From: Aurantibacter crassamenti
Lineage (GTDB): Bacteria; Bacteroidota; Bacteroidia; Flavobacteriales; Flavobacteriaceae
NCBI RefSeq assembly: GCF_016811105.1
Contig: NZ_JAFBGM010000002.1
Span: 1,302,001-1,366,000 of the forward strand
Length of the DNA: 64,000 nt
Reading direction: 5' to 3'
Under the pieces are notes generated by a model. It saw only the letters and a list, made by a program, of their open reading frames with translations. It made no database searches and was not told where the DNA came from. The stretch's first letter is position 1. Every line of letters starts with the position of its first letter. This document shows, in pieces, positions 27,629-37,181 of this stretch. Position numbers and translations under genes: made by a program.

Positions 27629-28963
27629 TTATAAATTTTTAATCGCCTCTTTAAATTGATTACCGCGATCTTCATAGTTTTCAAAAAGATCAAAACTCGC
27701 ACATGCTGGTGAAAGCAAAACAGTATCGCCTCTTTCTGCAATTTTATATGCCACTTTAACCGCTTCTGACATTGCATAAGTTTCAACCACAAGGTCAACT
27801 ACATTGCCAAAGAATTCTTTAATCTTGGTATTATCTTCACCTAAACAAACAATAGCTTTTACCTTTTCACGCACCAACGGCATCAATTCTCTATAGTCAT
27901 TGCCCTTGTCAACCCCGCCGACAATCCAGACGGTCGGGGTGCTCATACTATCTAGGGCAAAAAAGGTGGCATTAACATTCGTTGCTTTTGAATCATTAAT
28001 GTATTGTACATGATGAATCTTTAACACTTTTTCTAGGCGATGAGGCGCACCTTGAAAGCTTGTTATGCTTTCTCTAATGGTCTCTTTTCTAATTTTGACC
28101 AATCTAGCAGCTAATGATGCTGCCATGGTATTTTTAAGGTTGTGTTTGCCTTCAAGTGCTAAAGAGTCGCTGGTCATGTGTATGGTATTATTATTAATTG
28201 TTATTACTATTTTATTGTTCTCGAGATATGCGCCTTCTTCCATTTTTCTTTGGATTGAAAACGGCAATAATTGGGACTTAACAGGATGTTCTTTTAACCA
28301 GCTCACTAACACTTCATCATCAGCATCATAAATCAGATAATCATCTTTTGTCTGATTCTTAGTGATAAGAAATTTAGAAGCGATATAGTTTTCAAACTTA
28401 TAATTATACCGATCTAAATGATCCGGTGTAATGTTTGTAATAATGGCTATATGTGGTTTAAAAGTTTTAATACCGTCTAGCTGAAAACTGCTGATTTCTA
28501 ATACATAAAAATCAAAATTGTTCTCGGCCACCATTTTTGCATAACTATCACCAATATTGCCTGCCATTGCTACATTCAAATCTGCTGATTTAAAAATGTA
28601 ATTTGTTAGCATAGTGGTCGTAGTCTTACCATTGCTACCTGTTATTCCAACAACTGTTGCATCAGTATATCTAGTCGCAAATTCTATTTCTGAAATAACC
28701 GGTATTTCTTTCGCAATTAGAGTCTGCACTAGGGCCACCTTTTCAGGTATACCAGGACTCTTCATTACTATATCAGCATTCAAAATTTTGGCTTCGGTAT
28801 GTTTACCTTCTTCCCAATCAATCCCAAAATGTATAAGAACTTTTTTATATTTTTCTTTGATTAAACCTTTGTCAGAAACAAAGACTTCAAAGCCTTTTTT
28901 TAATCCTAAAATTGCCGTACCCACCCCACTTTCTCCTGCACCTAAAGCAACTAACCTTACCAT
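27629..28963 (-). CDS. murD: UDP-N-acetylmuramoyl-L-alanine--D-glutamate ligase
   Basis: Adds D-Glu to UDP-MurNAc-L-Ala. The 444 residues show GAGESGVGTAILG at the N-terminus, the ATP loop GITGSNGKTTTTML, the ITPDHLDRY segment, and the C-terminal INDSKATN and LLSPACASFD motifs specific for MurD. Its start codon directly follows the mraY stop codon with no gap. Confidence 0.97.
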   Translation of the reverse strand: MVRLVALGAGESGVGTAILGLKKGFEVFVSDKGLIKEKYKKVLIHFGIDWEEGKHTEAKILNADIVMKSPGIPEKVALVQTLIAKEIPVISEIEFATRYTDATVVGITGSNGKTTTTMLTNYIFKSADLNVAMAGNIGDSYAKMVAENNFDFYVLEISSFQLDGIKTFKPHIAIITNITPDHLDRYNYKFENYIASKFLITKNQTKDDYLIYDADDEVLVSWLKEHPVKSQLLPFSIQRKMEEGAYLENNKIVITINNNTIHMTSDSLALEGKHNLKNTMAASLAARLVKIRKETIRESITSFQGAPHRLEKVLKIHHVQYINDSKATNVNATFFALDSMSTPTVWIVGGVDKGNDYRELMPLVREKVKAIVCLGEDNTKIKEFFGNVVDLVVETYAMSEAVKVAYKIAERGDTVLLSPACASFDLFENYEDRGNQFKEAIKNL

Positions 28964-30184
28964 TTATCTGACTTTTAAGGTCACGACTGACAAAATTGCC
29001 AGTACAATACTGATAATCCAAAATCGGGTTACAATTTTACTTTCGTGATATCCCTTCTTTTGGTAGTGGTGATGTATAGGCGCCATTAAAAAAATGCGTT
29101 TTCCTTCACCAAATCTTTTCTTAGTGTATTTGAAATATCCTACTTGCATCATAACCGAAACAGATTCGGCAAGAAACAATCCGCATAGAATAACAAGCAA
29201 TAATTCTTTTCTTACGATGATTGCAATTACAGCTATAACACCACCAATAGTTAGACTACCCGTATCACCCATAAATACTTGTGCTGGATATGCATTATAC
29301 CATAAGAATCCAATAAGAGCTCCTGCAAATGCTGTAATAAATACAAGTAGTTCACCTGCACCAACGATGTACATTATATCTAGATATTCAGAAAATATAA
29401 TGTTACCTGAAACCCATGCGAAAATACCTAGCGTAAAAACTATTATAGCCGAAGACCCTGCAGCCAAGCCATCAATACCATCCGTTAGATTTGCACCATT
29501 AGAAACTGCGGTAACAATTAATATTACTATGGGGATAAACAATAACCACCCATAATCTTTAGCACCTTCACCAGCCCAAGATATAAGACTGCTATACTCT
29601 AACTCATTATGTTTAAGAAAAGGCACGGTAGTCATGGTAGACTTTACATCTTTACCTTTTACCTCTTCAACTGTAAATTGCTCTGTAATAATCGTTTGAT
29701 TATTCTCGCGCATGGTGACCTCTGGATGGAAGTACAAAACCGTACCCACAAAAAGTCCTAAACCAACTTGGCCCATAACTTTAAATCTACCTTTTAGGCC
29801 CTTTTTATCCTTCTTAAATATCTTTATGTAATCATCTATAAAGCCAATTACACCCATCCAAATAATTGTAATAATCAAAAGAATGATGTAAATATTCAAA
29901 ATGTCTGCAAAAAGTAAAACCGGTATTAAGGTTGACATGATGATAATTAAACCACCCATTGTAGGCGTACCTGATTTTTGTTTTTGTCCGTCTAACCCTA
30001 AATCACGAACCGTTTCACCTATTTGTTTACGTTGTAGAAAAAGTATGATTCTCTTACCGTATGTTGTAGCTAATATTAAAGAAAGCAAAACCGCCAATGC
30101 AGCTCTAAAAGTCTGAAATTGGAACAGACTAGCGCCAGGCACTTGGTAATGTTTTTCTAAATATTCAAATAGATAATACAGCAT
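28964..30184 (-). CDS. mraY: Phospho-N-acetylmuramoyl-pentapeptide-transferase
   Basis: Ten-helix membrane enzyme that moves phospho-MurNAc-pentapeptide onto undecaprenyl phosphate to form lipid I. Conserved polar motifs are [19 protein letters not shown] with the Asp pair, [23 protein letters not shown] and [11 protein letters not shown]. At 406 residues it is about 45 longer than the E. coli enzyme; the extra residues lie in the loop near 180-215 (after [11 protein letters not shown]), as is typical of Bacteroidota. It follows murE by 14 nt. Confidence 0.97.
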   Translation of the reverse strand: MLYYLFEYLEKHYQVPGASLFQFQTFRAALAVLLSLILATTYGKRIILFLQRKQIGETVRDLGLDGQKQKSGTPTMGGLIIIMSTLIPVLLFADILNIYIILLIITIIWMGVIGFIDDYIKIFKKDKKGLKGRFKVMGQVGLGLFVGTVLYFHPEVTMRENNQTIITEQFTVEEVKGKDVKSTMTTVPFLKHNELEYSSLISWAGEGAKDYGWLLFIPIVILIVTAVSNGANLTDGIDGLAAGSSAIIVFTLGIFAWVSGNIIFSEYLDIMYIVGAGELLVFITAFAGALIGFLWYNAYPAQVFMGDTGSLTIGGVIAVIAIIVRKELLLVILCGLFLAESVSVMMQVGYFKYTKKRFGEGKRIFLMAPIHHHYQKKGYHESKIVTRFWIISIVLAILSVVTLKVR

Positions 30185-30198
30185 ACTTTTTTATTGTA

Positions 30199-31662
30199 CT
30201 ATTTATTAAGACTAGCTAAATGACTTTTGATAATTTTAAAATCATCAAAATCAATTCGTTTTCCGTTTGTTTCTTGATACGTCTCATGCCCTTTACCCGC
30301 AACTAAAATGATGTCTTTAGCCGAAGCAAATTGACATGCTGCTTTTATTGCCTGATCACGATTTTCAATAGACAAGACTTTCTGTTTGTTTTGCATCTCA
30401 ACACCAGCTTCCATTTCTTCAATAATTGAAGAAGGAGATTCTGATCGTGGATTGTCAGATGTAAAAATGGCTTTGTTACTCATTTCTGATGCGATATAAC
30501 CCATAACCGGACGCTTAGATCTGTCTCTATCGCCACCACACCCCACAACGGTGATGACGTTTTCATTTCCAGTTCTCAACGTGTTGATAGTTTCAAGCAC
30601 GTTTTTTAGAGCATCCGGAGTATGGGCATAATCAACAATAGCCGTAATTTTTTCTTTTGATATAAAGTATTGAAACCTTCCATCTACATTTTCTAATTCG
30701 CTTTGTAGTCGAAGTGTTTCGAGTTTTTCTAATCCTAATAATTCAGCAGTAGCATAAATAGCCAACATATTGTATGCATTGAAATCACCAATAAGTTGAG
30801 ACCATAATTCATTATCATTGATTTTCAACAATTGACCATCAAATTGATTCTCGAGAATTTGTGCTCTGTAGTCAGCAAAAGTTTTCAAAGCATAGGTATA
30901 CTTTTTAGCTTTTGTATTCTGCAACATTACCGCACCATTTTTATCATCAATATTGATCAATGCAAAAGCATGTTTATCTAGTTCATCAAACAATACTTTT
31001 TTGGTATCTCTATATTCTGCAAATGTTTTATGGTAGTCTAAATGATCGTGTGATAAGTTGGTGAAAATGGCACCTTCAAATACAAGTCCTTTCGTTCTTT
31101 TTTGATGTATGCCGTGAGAACTCACTTCCATAAAACAAAATTCAACACCAGCTTTTGTCATTAAATCAAGATGCTGATTGATTGTTAAAGCATCTGGGGT
31201 AGTATGTTTTGTAGGATATACTGTATCATCAACCATAATTTTTATTGTTGATATCAATCCTACTTTAAATCCTGCCTTCTTAAATAGTTGATACAAAAGA
31301 CTGCTAACGGTAGTCTTACCATTTGTACCTGTAACGCCTACCAATTTTAAATTCTTAGAAGGATTTCCATAAAAATTTGAAGCCATAATAGCCAAAGCTT
31401 CATTTCCACTTTTAACTTCTACAAAAGTGACTTCACTAGTCATATTCTCTGGAAGCTCTTCACACACAATAGCCTTAGCACCTAAAGCGATAGCCTTTTC
31501 AATATACTCGTGACCATCAGTAATTGTTCCGCGTACCGCAACAAAAACATCATCAAGACCAACTCGTCTTGAATCAAAACAAATGGAATTTATTTCAACC
31601 GCAGTACTGCCATTAACAGCAGTTAGGCTTACTCCATATAATATGTCTTTCAATACCATCAT
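30199..31662 (-). CDS. murE: UDP-MurNAc-tripeptide synthetase (meso-diaminopimelate-adding)
   Basis: Adds the third peptide residue. The 487 residues carry the ATP loop GVTGTNGKTTVSSL and the specificity motif DNPRSE near residue 408, which selects meso-diaminopimelate, so the organism has DAP-type peptidoglycan. The start at 31662 overlaps the ftsI stop as ATGA; an adjacent ATG at 31659 is equally possible. murF, which often follows murE in other phyla, is absent from this cluster. Confidence 0.97.
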   Translation of the reverse strand: MMVLKDILYGVSLTAVNGSTAVEINSICFDSRRVGLDDVFVAVRGTITDGHEYIEKAIALGAKAIVCEELPENMTSEVTFVEVKSGNEALAIMASNFYGNPSKNLKLVGVTGTNGKTTVSSLLYQLFKKAGFKVGLISTIKIMVDDTVYPTKHTTPDALTINQHLDLMTKAGVEFCFMEVSSHGIHQKRTKGLVFEGAIFTNLSHDHLDYHKTFAEYRDTKKVLFDELDKHAFALINIDDKNGAVMLQNTKAKKYTYALKTFADYRAQILENQFDGQLLKINDNELWSQLIGDFNAYNMLAIYATAELLGLEKLETLRLQSELENVDGRFQYFISKEKITAIVDYAHTPDALKNVLETINTLRTGNENVITVVGCGGDRDRSKRPVMGYIASEMSNKAIFTSDNPRSESPSSIIEEMEAGVEMQNKQKVLSIENRDQAIKAACQFASAKDIILVAGKGHETYQETNGKRIDFDDFKIIKSHLASLNK

Positions 31663-33665
31663 GAAAGTTCGAGTATTATTTTTTCAACCTTACTAATTGC
31701 GGTTCCGTGTGAAATAGATTGTTTTTTCACTTTACCATTGCCTCTTACTTCGACTTGAATTCCTAAATTTTCAAGAATTGCTACAGCATCCATACCACTC
31801 ATACCCTTTACATTAGGCACATTACTTTGATTTTTTTGAACCTCGGTATAGTACTCCTGATACGCATCATCGAGCTTCTTATTTTCAGCAGTCATCAATT
31901 CCACTTCATTTATCAATGGGTTGTTGGCATATATTTTTTGAGCTATTGATTTAAATACAGGACCCGCAACATCAGCACCATATATACCAACTTTTTTATC
32001 CGGATTATGAATAACTACAATACACGAATACTTCGGATTATCAGCAGGAAAGTAACCTGAGAAACTTGAGATATAACCCAGTTTAGAAGCATCTTTAGAA
32101 GCGTAGTCTTTTTGTGCCGTACCTGTTTTGCCTGCCATTGAAAAATTAGGCGAATACAATTTATGTGCCGTTCCAAATTTTTCAGATACTACGTTAGCCA
32201 TTAATTGCTGAACTTTTTTTGCTGTTTCCTTAGAGCAAATTGAAGGGTCAATAATTTCCTTTTCAAATTTTTGAATTGTGGTATTCCATTCCTTCACTTC
32301 TTTAATTAAGCGAGGCTTAACCATTTCACCATCATTTGCAATGGCATTATAAAATGTAAGAATTTGCAAAGGTGTCATTGAAACTTCATAACCATAAGCC
32401 ATTTGTGCTAACGAAAGACCTGACCATCCTTTTTCACCGGGATATCGTAACACTGGTTTACCTTCTCCTTTTATAGGCAAGCCTAGCTGTTGATGCAATT
32501 TCATTTTACGTAAACGATCAACATACATCTCAGGGTTGTCTTTATATTTGGTATGCACCATTTTAGCAAAAGCTGTATTAGATGACACTTCAAATGCTTT
32601 CGCCATAGAAATTTCACCATAACCCCGATGATTAGAATCTTCTACCCAATGCCTGTAAATTTTCCATCGCCCATTTTCTGTATCAATAATAGTGCTAGTA
32701 TCAATCACTTTATCTTCTAGTGCAGCAACCATATTCATTAATTTGAATGTAGACCCAGGTTCACTAGATTCACCAATCGCATAATTCAAACGCTCATAGT
32801 ACTTACCTTCTTTAGTGATGCCTAAATTTGAAATTGCTTTTATTTCGCCAGTGGCAGTTTCCATTACAATAACACAACCATGATCTGCATTATATTTTTC
32901 TAATTGACCCAATAACCCATGATGTGCTATATCTTGAATATTAATATCAATAGTTGAAACAACATCATAACCATCTTTAGGTTCAACTATATTATCTAGC
33001 CCAATTGGTTTCCATTGACCTTTGGCAATTTTTTGTTTTAGGCGTTTTCCTTCTATACCTCTTAAGTACTGACCAAAAGCACCTTCAAGTCCTACTCTTG
33101 TTGAATAGCCATTTTCATCAAAACGCTCATAACCAACACTACGTTCTGCAATTTTTCCTAAAGGATGTTCACGAACCGTTTTCTGCTCGATAATCAAACC
33201 ACCTTTATATGGGCCTTTCTTAAAAAGTGGAAATTGCTTCAATGCCGTGTAATCAGAATAGTCTAAATTTCTAGCAATAAGTGCGTACCTATTTTTATGA
33301 GCTTTTGCTTTACGAAGTATCTGTTGGTAATGCGAAGAAGTTTTACCCAAAAGTTTCGACAACTCATTCGCTAAGGGTTTTACATTTTCTTGAAAATCAT
33401 CGTTATCAACAGTAACCGCATCAAAACGCACTGTGTACCTCGACACCGATGTTGCCAAAAGACTGCCATCATCAGAGTACAAGTTGCCTCGGTTAGGCTC
33501 TATAGTGAACATTTTTTCAGTACGCTTTTCAGCAAGATCACGGTACTTATCACCATCAACCATTTGAATGCTTACCAATTTCACGATAACAGCCATCGCA
33601 AACAGGAAAAGTCCTGCCGATACCACGTATAGGCGTTTCAGTATTTTCTTTTCAGAAACCGGCAT
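31659..33665 (-). CDS. ftsI: Septal class B penicillin-binding protein FtsI (PBP3) with PASTA domain
   Basis: Transpeptidase that crosslinks septal peptidoglycan with FtsW. The 668-residue protein has an N-terminal membrane anchor (residues about 10-30), a dimerisation/pedestal domain, and a transpeptidase domain with the three motifs STFK (in EPGSTFKLMN), SSN and KTGTAQ. A C-terminal PASTA domain follows from about residue 615 (VPNVKGMSGMDAVAILENLG). E. coli FtsI has no PASTA domain, but its presence is usual in Bacteroidota and Gram-positive homologues. It overlaps ftsL by 14 nt. Confidence 0.95.
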   Translation of the reverse strand: MPVSEKKILKRLYVVSAGLFLFAMAVIVKLVSIQMVDGDKYRDLAEKRTEKMFTIEPNRGNLYSDDGSLLATSVSRYTVRFDAVTVDNDDFQENVKPLANELSKLLGKTSSHYQQILRKAKAHKNRYALIARNLDYSDYTALKQFPLFKKGPYKGGLIIEQKTVREHPLGKIAERSVGYERFDENGYSTRVGLEGAFGQYLRGIEGKRLKQKIAKGQWKPIGLDNIVEPKDGYDVVSTIDINIQDIAHHGLLGQLEKYNADHGCVIVMETATGEIKAISNLGITKEGKYYERLNYAIGESSEPGSTFKLMNMVAALEDKVIDTSTIIDTENGRWKIYRHWVEDSNHRGYGEISMAKAFEVSSNTAFAKMVHTKYKDNPEMYVDRLRKMKLHQQLGLPIKGEGKPVLRYPGEKGWSGLSLAQMAYGYEVSMTPLQILTFYNAIANDGEMVKPRLIKEVKEWNTTIQKFEKEIIDPSICSKETAKKVQQLMANVVSEKFGTAHKLYSPNFSMAGKTGTAQKDYASKDASKLGYISSFSGYFPADNPKYSCIVVIHNPDKKVGIYGADVAGPVFKSIAQKIYANNPLINEVELMTAENKKLDDAYQEYYTEVQKNQSNVPNVKGMSGMDAVAILENLGIQVEVRGNGKVKKQSISHGTAISKVEKIILELS

Positions 33666-33996
33666 TGGCTCTTTCGGTGTTTTGAGATTTGACTTGTATT
33701 TTTCTTGGTGGTATCTCAGAAGGATATAAACCTGTTTCTAAGAGTATTTGAGATAAATTAGATTCTAATTTCAATCGCTGTACGTCAGAACGTATATCAA
33801 CAAATTCGCTTCGTAATTCTTTTACTTCTTCATTCAATGCAGCAAGCCTGTGTACTTGCGTATCTGCACTGTGCGAGCTACCTATCATAATAGTTGCTAA
33901 AAAAGAAGTGAAGATGATAAACAACCAATTTTTAGGAGCATCTCCGCTCACTAAAAATTTACCTCTCAATATGTCGAGTATTCCGTTTTTCATCAC
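33652..33996 (-). CDS. ftsL: FtsL-like cell division protein
   Basis: A 114-residue bitopic protein: about 20 cytoplasmic residues, one transmembrane helix (WLFIIFTSFLATIMIGSS), then a periplasmic coiled coil with heptad-like LNEEVKELRSEFVDIRSDV and a short tail. FtsL recruits and activates the FtsWI synthase together with FtsB and FtsQ. Sequence conservation in this family is low; size, topology and position between rsmH and ftsI decide the call. Confidence 0.88.
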   Translation of the reverse strand: MMKNGILDILRGKFLVSGDAPKNWLFIIFTSFLATIMIGSSHSADTQVHRLAALNEEVKELRSEFVDIRSDVQRLKLESNLSQILLETGLYPSEIPPRKIQVKSQNTERANAGF

Positions 33997-34010
33997 TATT
34001 ATTTATTCTT

Positions 34011-34904
34011 TTAAATGCGCTCAGCTATTCTGAGTTTAGCACTACGTGCTCTGTTGTTCTTTGCTATTTCTTCTTTTGATGGAACTATTAGTTTGCCTAC
34101 TTTTTTAAAAGGGACATCTACGTTTCCGTAAAAATCTTTTTCAGCTTCACCTTCAAACTTTCCTGCTCTTATAAAGTTCTTTGCTAGTCGATCTTCTAAT
34201 GAGTGGTAGCTTATTAAACTTAATCTGCCGCCAACTTCTAATAAATCAACACTCTGCTGCAACAACTCTTCAATTGCAATTAATTCTTGATTCACCTCTA
34301 TTCTAATAGCCTGGTAAACCTGTGCAATTATTTTATGCTCTTTACGCTGCGGCAAAAACCGTCTTAAAACTTCTTTTAATCTTAAAGTGGTTTTTATTGG
34401 TTCAATTGCTCTTTCTTCAACTATCGTTTTTGCCATTGCATCGGCATTTCTTAACTCACCATATTGAAAAAGCACTTTTCGCAAATTGTCTTGCTCATAT
34501 GTATTAACCACTTCAAAGGCAGACAACTCACTCTTTTTATTCATTCGCATATCAAGATCAGCCTCAAAACGAGTTGAAAAACCACGTTCTGCTTTATCAA
34601 ATTGATGCGATGACACCCCAAAATCTGCCAAGATTCCATCTACTTTCCGAATGCCATAGAACTTTAAAAACTGTTTGAGATATCGAAAATTTTCATTTAT
34701 CAATGTGAAACGTTCATCATCAATAGAATTTTCAAGTGCTTCAGTATCTTGATCAAAAGCAATCAATTTACCTTCAGCACCCAAGTATTTCAATATTTCA
34801 TTTGAATGTCCTCCACCACCGAAGGTTACATCCACATATATTCCACTCTCTTTAATATTGAGTCCTGCAACAGACTCTGCTAACAATACCGGATTATGAT
34901 ACAT
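34011..34904 (-). CDS. rsmH: 16S rRNA (cytosine(1402)-N4)-methyltransferase
   Basis: Methylates N4 of C1402 in the decoding centre of 16S rRNA. The 297-residue protein from MYHNPVLLAESV has the SAM motif DVTFGGGGHS, the ILADFGVSSHQFD motif, and SYHSLEDRLAKNF near the C-terminus. Starts at 34910 and 34931 are in frame but less like relatives. The gene begins inside the mraZ coding sequence, an 11-nt overlap, as in many dcw clusters. Confidence 0.97.
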   Translation of the reverse strand: MYHNPVLLAESVAGLNIKESGIYVDVTFGGGGHSNEILKYLGAEGKLIAFDQDTEALENSIDDERFTLINENFRYLKQFLKFYGIRKVDGILADFGVSSHQFDKAERGFSTRFEADLDMRMNKKSELSAFEVVNTYEQDNLRKVLFQYGELRNADAMAKTIVEERAIEPIKTTLRLKEVLRRFLPQRKEHKIIAQVYQAIRIEVNQELIAIEELLQQSVDLLEVGGRLSLISYHSLEDRLAKNFIRAGKFEGEAEKDFYGNVDVPFKKVGKLIVPSKEEIAKNNRARSAKLRIAERI

Positions 34905-35370
34905 CAGCATTGTTATCGATATGATCACCACCCATCACTTCTTCAGCCATAGCTTCAAAATCTAAAGCATCAATTTTAATTTCATCTTCATAGCGATCCT
35001 TATCCCATATCTCAATATAGTTCACCGCTGAGCTCAATGCTATTTCTTTCTTAATAGCAGCAAATGGCAATAATTTTTTAGGTATCAACAACCTTCCTGC
35101 ATTATCAATTTCAATTTCTTTGACACCTGCCATGAAAATTCTAATGAAATCATTGTTCTTTTTCACATATCGGTTAAGCTTCTTAATCTTAACCATTTCA
35201 ACGTCCCACTCAATTCTAGGCCACAACTCTAAACATTTACCATTAACTGATCTTTTTATAATAAACCCGTCTTTCAACAATGGCAACAGCTGATTCTTTA
35301 GGCCAGAAGGTAGCATTAGCCTACCTTTGGCATCAACTTTACAATCGTAAGAGTTATTAAAATGTATCAC
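34894..35370 (-). CDS. mraZ: Division/cell wall cluster transcriptional regulator MraZ
   Basis: A 158-residue protein with two copies of the MraZ (AbrB-like) fold, each with the DxxGR core: VDAKGRLMLP near residue 13 and IDNAGRLLIP near residue 89. In E. coli and Mollicutes MraZ binds direct repeats at the promoter of its own operon. The start codon is GTG at 35370; no in-frame ATG near the N-terminus keeps the first domain. The three AAAGTGG repeats at 35420-35446 are its likely target. It is the first gene of the dcw cluster. Confidence 0.95.
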   Translation of the reverse strand: MIHFNNSYDCKVDAKGRLMLPSGLKNQLLPLLKDGFIIKRSVNGKCLELWPRIEWDVEMVKIKKLNRYVKKNNDFIRIFMAGVKEIEIDNAGRLLIPKKLLPFAAIKKEIALSSAVNYIEIWDKDRYEDEIKIDALDFEAMAEEVMGGDHIDNNADVS

Positions 35371-35399
35371 CTAAGTGGTTGATTTTTTATTTACTATGT

Positions 35400-35407
35400 C
35401 AAATATA
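35400..35407 (-). promoter_or_regulatory. Predicted -7 promoter box of the dcw cluster
   Basis: On the minus strand this reads TATATTTG, an exact TAnnTTTG match 30 nt before the mraZ GTG. The MraZ repeats begin 13 nt upstream and cover the -33 region, so MraZ binding should compete with RNA polymerase. Confidence 0.65.
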
Positions 35408-35419
35408 TAAATATTATTA

Positions 35420-35446
35420 CCACTTTTTACCACTTTCTACCACTTT
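35420..35446 (-). promoter_or_regulatory. MraZ box: three AAAGTGG direct repeats at 10-bp spacing
   Basis: On the plus strand CCACTTT occurs at 35420-35426, 35430-35436 and 35440-35446; on the coding strand this is AAAGTGG three times with 3-nt spacers (TAG, TAA). The repeat unit and helical spacing match the MraZ site known from Mollicutes (AAAGTGT/G) and have the same period as the E. coli TGGGN boxes. Confidence 0.85.
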
Positions 35447-35482
35447 GTTGATAAAACGAAGTGAATCTTTGTATTTATTTAT

Positions 35483-35579
35483 GTGCAAACACCACCAATT
35501 CGATTCAACTTGAAGAATTTCTGATTCAACAATAGATGATTTACAACAGTGTATAACCCATTCTAATTAGGGTTTGCAC
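35483..35579. repeat. Unexplained inverted repeat in the mraZ-hydrolase gap
   Basis: GTGCAAAC at 35483-35490 and GTTTGCAC at 35572-35579 form a perfect 8-bp inverted repeat 81 nt apart, extendable by two pairs with one bulge (ACC/GGG). A smaller AACCC/GGGTT hairpin at 35555-35574 sits inside. The 411-nt gap 35371-35781 holds this, the dcw control region and the hydrolase promoter; I see no gene in it. Confidence 0.35.
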
Positions 35580-35749
35580 CAAAATAACTAGCTACATTTA
35601 GAATCACGATTATCGATTAGAAAATAGCCTCTGATTTTTAACCCATTTCAACAATTCAAAATTGTTAATTAATAGATTCATTCAATTGGCTGTTGCAATT
35701 TTCAGAAAAGTGTTATATTTCAGCTCAATACTTGTAATGGGTAATTGCC

Positions 35750-35757
35750 TATATTTG
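35750..35757 (+). promoter_or_regulatory. Predicted -7 promoter box for the alpha/beta hydrolase-engB pair
   Basis: TATATTTG matches TAnnTTTG exactly and ends 24 nt before the ATG at 35782. A TTG at 35732-35734 is a possible but rather close -33 element. Confidence 0.55.
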
Positions 35758-35781
35758 TCAGCAGACTTGATTCGATCTTGA

Positions 35782-36546
35782 ATGAATGAAAACTTAATTT
35801 CAGAAGGAAAATTTAAATACATTGAAATTGGGGAAGGTACCCCGCTTATTATTTTACATGGCCTTATGGGCGGGTTGAGTAATTTTGAAGGTGTATTAGA
35901 ACATTTTCCGAAAAAAGGATATAGAGTACTTATTCCGGAATTACCAATTTACGATATGCCGATGTTGAAGACCAACGTCAAGCAATTCGCAAAATTTCTT
36001 GAAAGTTTTATTAAATTTAAGGGATTATCTGACGTTATTCTTTTGGGAAATTCCCTGGGTGGTCACATTGGCCTTTTACACACAAGATTATTTCCTGAAA
36101 CAGTTAAAGCACTTGTAATAACAGGAAGTTCAGGTCTTTATGAAAGTGCTATGGGTGATGGATATCCGCGTCGTGGTGATTACGAATTTATAAAAGCGAA
36201 AGCTGAAATAGTTTTTTACGACCCAAAAATAGCCACCAAAGAAATTGTTGACGAAGTTTTCGCAACCGTTAATGATCGTAATAAAATATTGAAGACACTA
36301 GCAATTGCAAAAAGTGCTATACGCCATAATATGTCAGACGATTTACCCGACATGAAAACACCAACATGTATCATTTGGGGTGAAAATGATACGGTAACAC
36401 CACCAGATGTAGCTAATTTATTTAATGAATTACTACCAGATTCTGACCTCTATTGGATTGAGAAATGTGGCCACGCACCAATGATGGAACATCCCACAGA
36501 ATTCAATACAATTTTAGAAAATTGGCTCACAAGTAGAGGCTTTTAA
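35782..36546 (+). CDS. Alpha/beta-fold hydrolase
   Basis: A 254-residue cytoplasmic hydrolase of the alpha/beta family. The oxyanion region is ILHGLMGG, the nucleophile elbow is [10 protein letters not shown] with Ser in GNSLGG, the acid is in the [11 protein letters not shown] segment and the catalytic His is in [10 protein letters not shown]. The substrate cannot be told. Its place beside engB and the dcw cluster seems, from memory, common in flavobacteria. It has its own promoter and lies 11 nt before engB. Confidence 0.9.
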   Translation: MNENLISEGKFKYIEIGEGTPLIILHGLMGGLSNFEGVLEHFPKKGYRVLIPELPIYDMPMLKTNVKQFAKFLESFIKFKGLSDVILLGNSLGGHIGLLHTRLFPETVKALVITGSSGLYESAMGDGYPRRGDYEFIKAKAEIVFYDPKIATKEIVDEVFATVNDRNKILKTLAIAKSAIRHNMSDDLPDMKTPTCIIWGENDTVTPPDVANLFNELLPDSDLYWIEKCGHAPMMEHPTEFNTILENWLTSRGF

Positions 36547-36557
36547 GACCCACATTC

Positions 36558-37181
36558 ATGTTAATTAAATCGGCAAAATTTATCATCAGTAATTCTGAGG
36601 TGGCAAAATGCCCCAATGAATCAATACCAGAATACGCATTTATTGGTCGTTCTAATGTCGGTAAGTCTTCTTTAATTAATATGCTCACTCAAAGAAAGAG
36701 TTTAGCCAAAACTTCAGGCAGACCCGGAAAAACTCAACTTATTAATCACTTTAAAATTAATGACAATTGGTTTTTGGTAGATTTACCCGGCTACGGTTAC
36801 GCTAAGGTTTCTAAAAAGGATAAAAGAACTTTTCAAAAATATATCACCAATTATTTTTTACAACGCGAGCAATTGGTTTGTTCATTTGTATTAGTAGATA
36901 TTAGGCATGAGCCACAGAAAATAGATATGGAATTTATGCAATGGTTGGGTGAAAATCAGATTCCGTTTTGCATCATTTTCACTAAAGCAGACAAATTAAA
37001 ACCAAAAGTTATTGAAAGAAATGTTGATGCTTATATTAAAGAATTGTTAACCGGTGTTTGGGAAGAAGCACCTCAATATTTTATTACTTCATCATCTAAA
37101 AATATTGGTCGCGATGATATTCTACCATTTATTGGATCAATAAATGCGGATTTTTATGAACGTCAAAAAAAACCTTTTTAG
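36558..37181 (+). CDS. engB: Ribosome biogenesis GTP-binding protein EngB (YihA/YsxC)
   Basis: Essential GTPase for late 50S subunit assembly. The 207 residues show G1 [10 protein letters not shown]2 around [11 protein letters not shown]3 DLPGYGYAK and G4 TKADK, with the family feature [14 protein letters not shown] near the N-terminus. The start [11 protein letters not shown] at 36558 is standard for the family. It is probably co-transcribed with the hydrolase upstream. Its stop codon overlaps the stop of the convergent small gene. Confidence 0.96.
   Translation: MLIKSAKFIISNSEVAKCPNESIPEYAFIGRSNVGKSSLINMLTQRKSLAKTSGRPGKTQLINHFKINDNWFLVDLPGYGYAKVSKKDKRTFQKYITNYFLQREQLVCSFVLVDIRHEPQKIDMEFMQWLGENQIPFCIIFTKADKLKPKVIERNVDAYIKELLTGVWEEAPQYFITSSSKNIGRDDILPFIGSINADFYERQKKPF

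Noticed and set aside
28614-29555. Plus-strand frames of 144 and 153 codons opposite murD and mraY
   Set aside because: They mirror codon use on the other strand of two well-conserved genes and have low-complexity, non-homologous products.
35420-35446. Triple CCACTTT repeat as a CRISPR-like or microsatellite array
   Set aside because: The unit is 7 bp with 3-bp spacers, only three copies, placed exactly at the mraZ promoter; a regulator site explains it.
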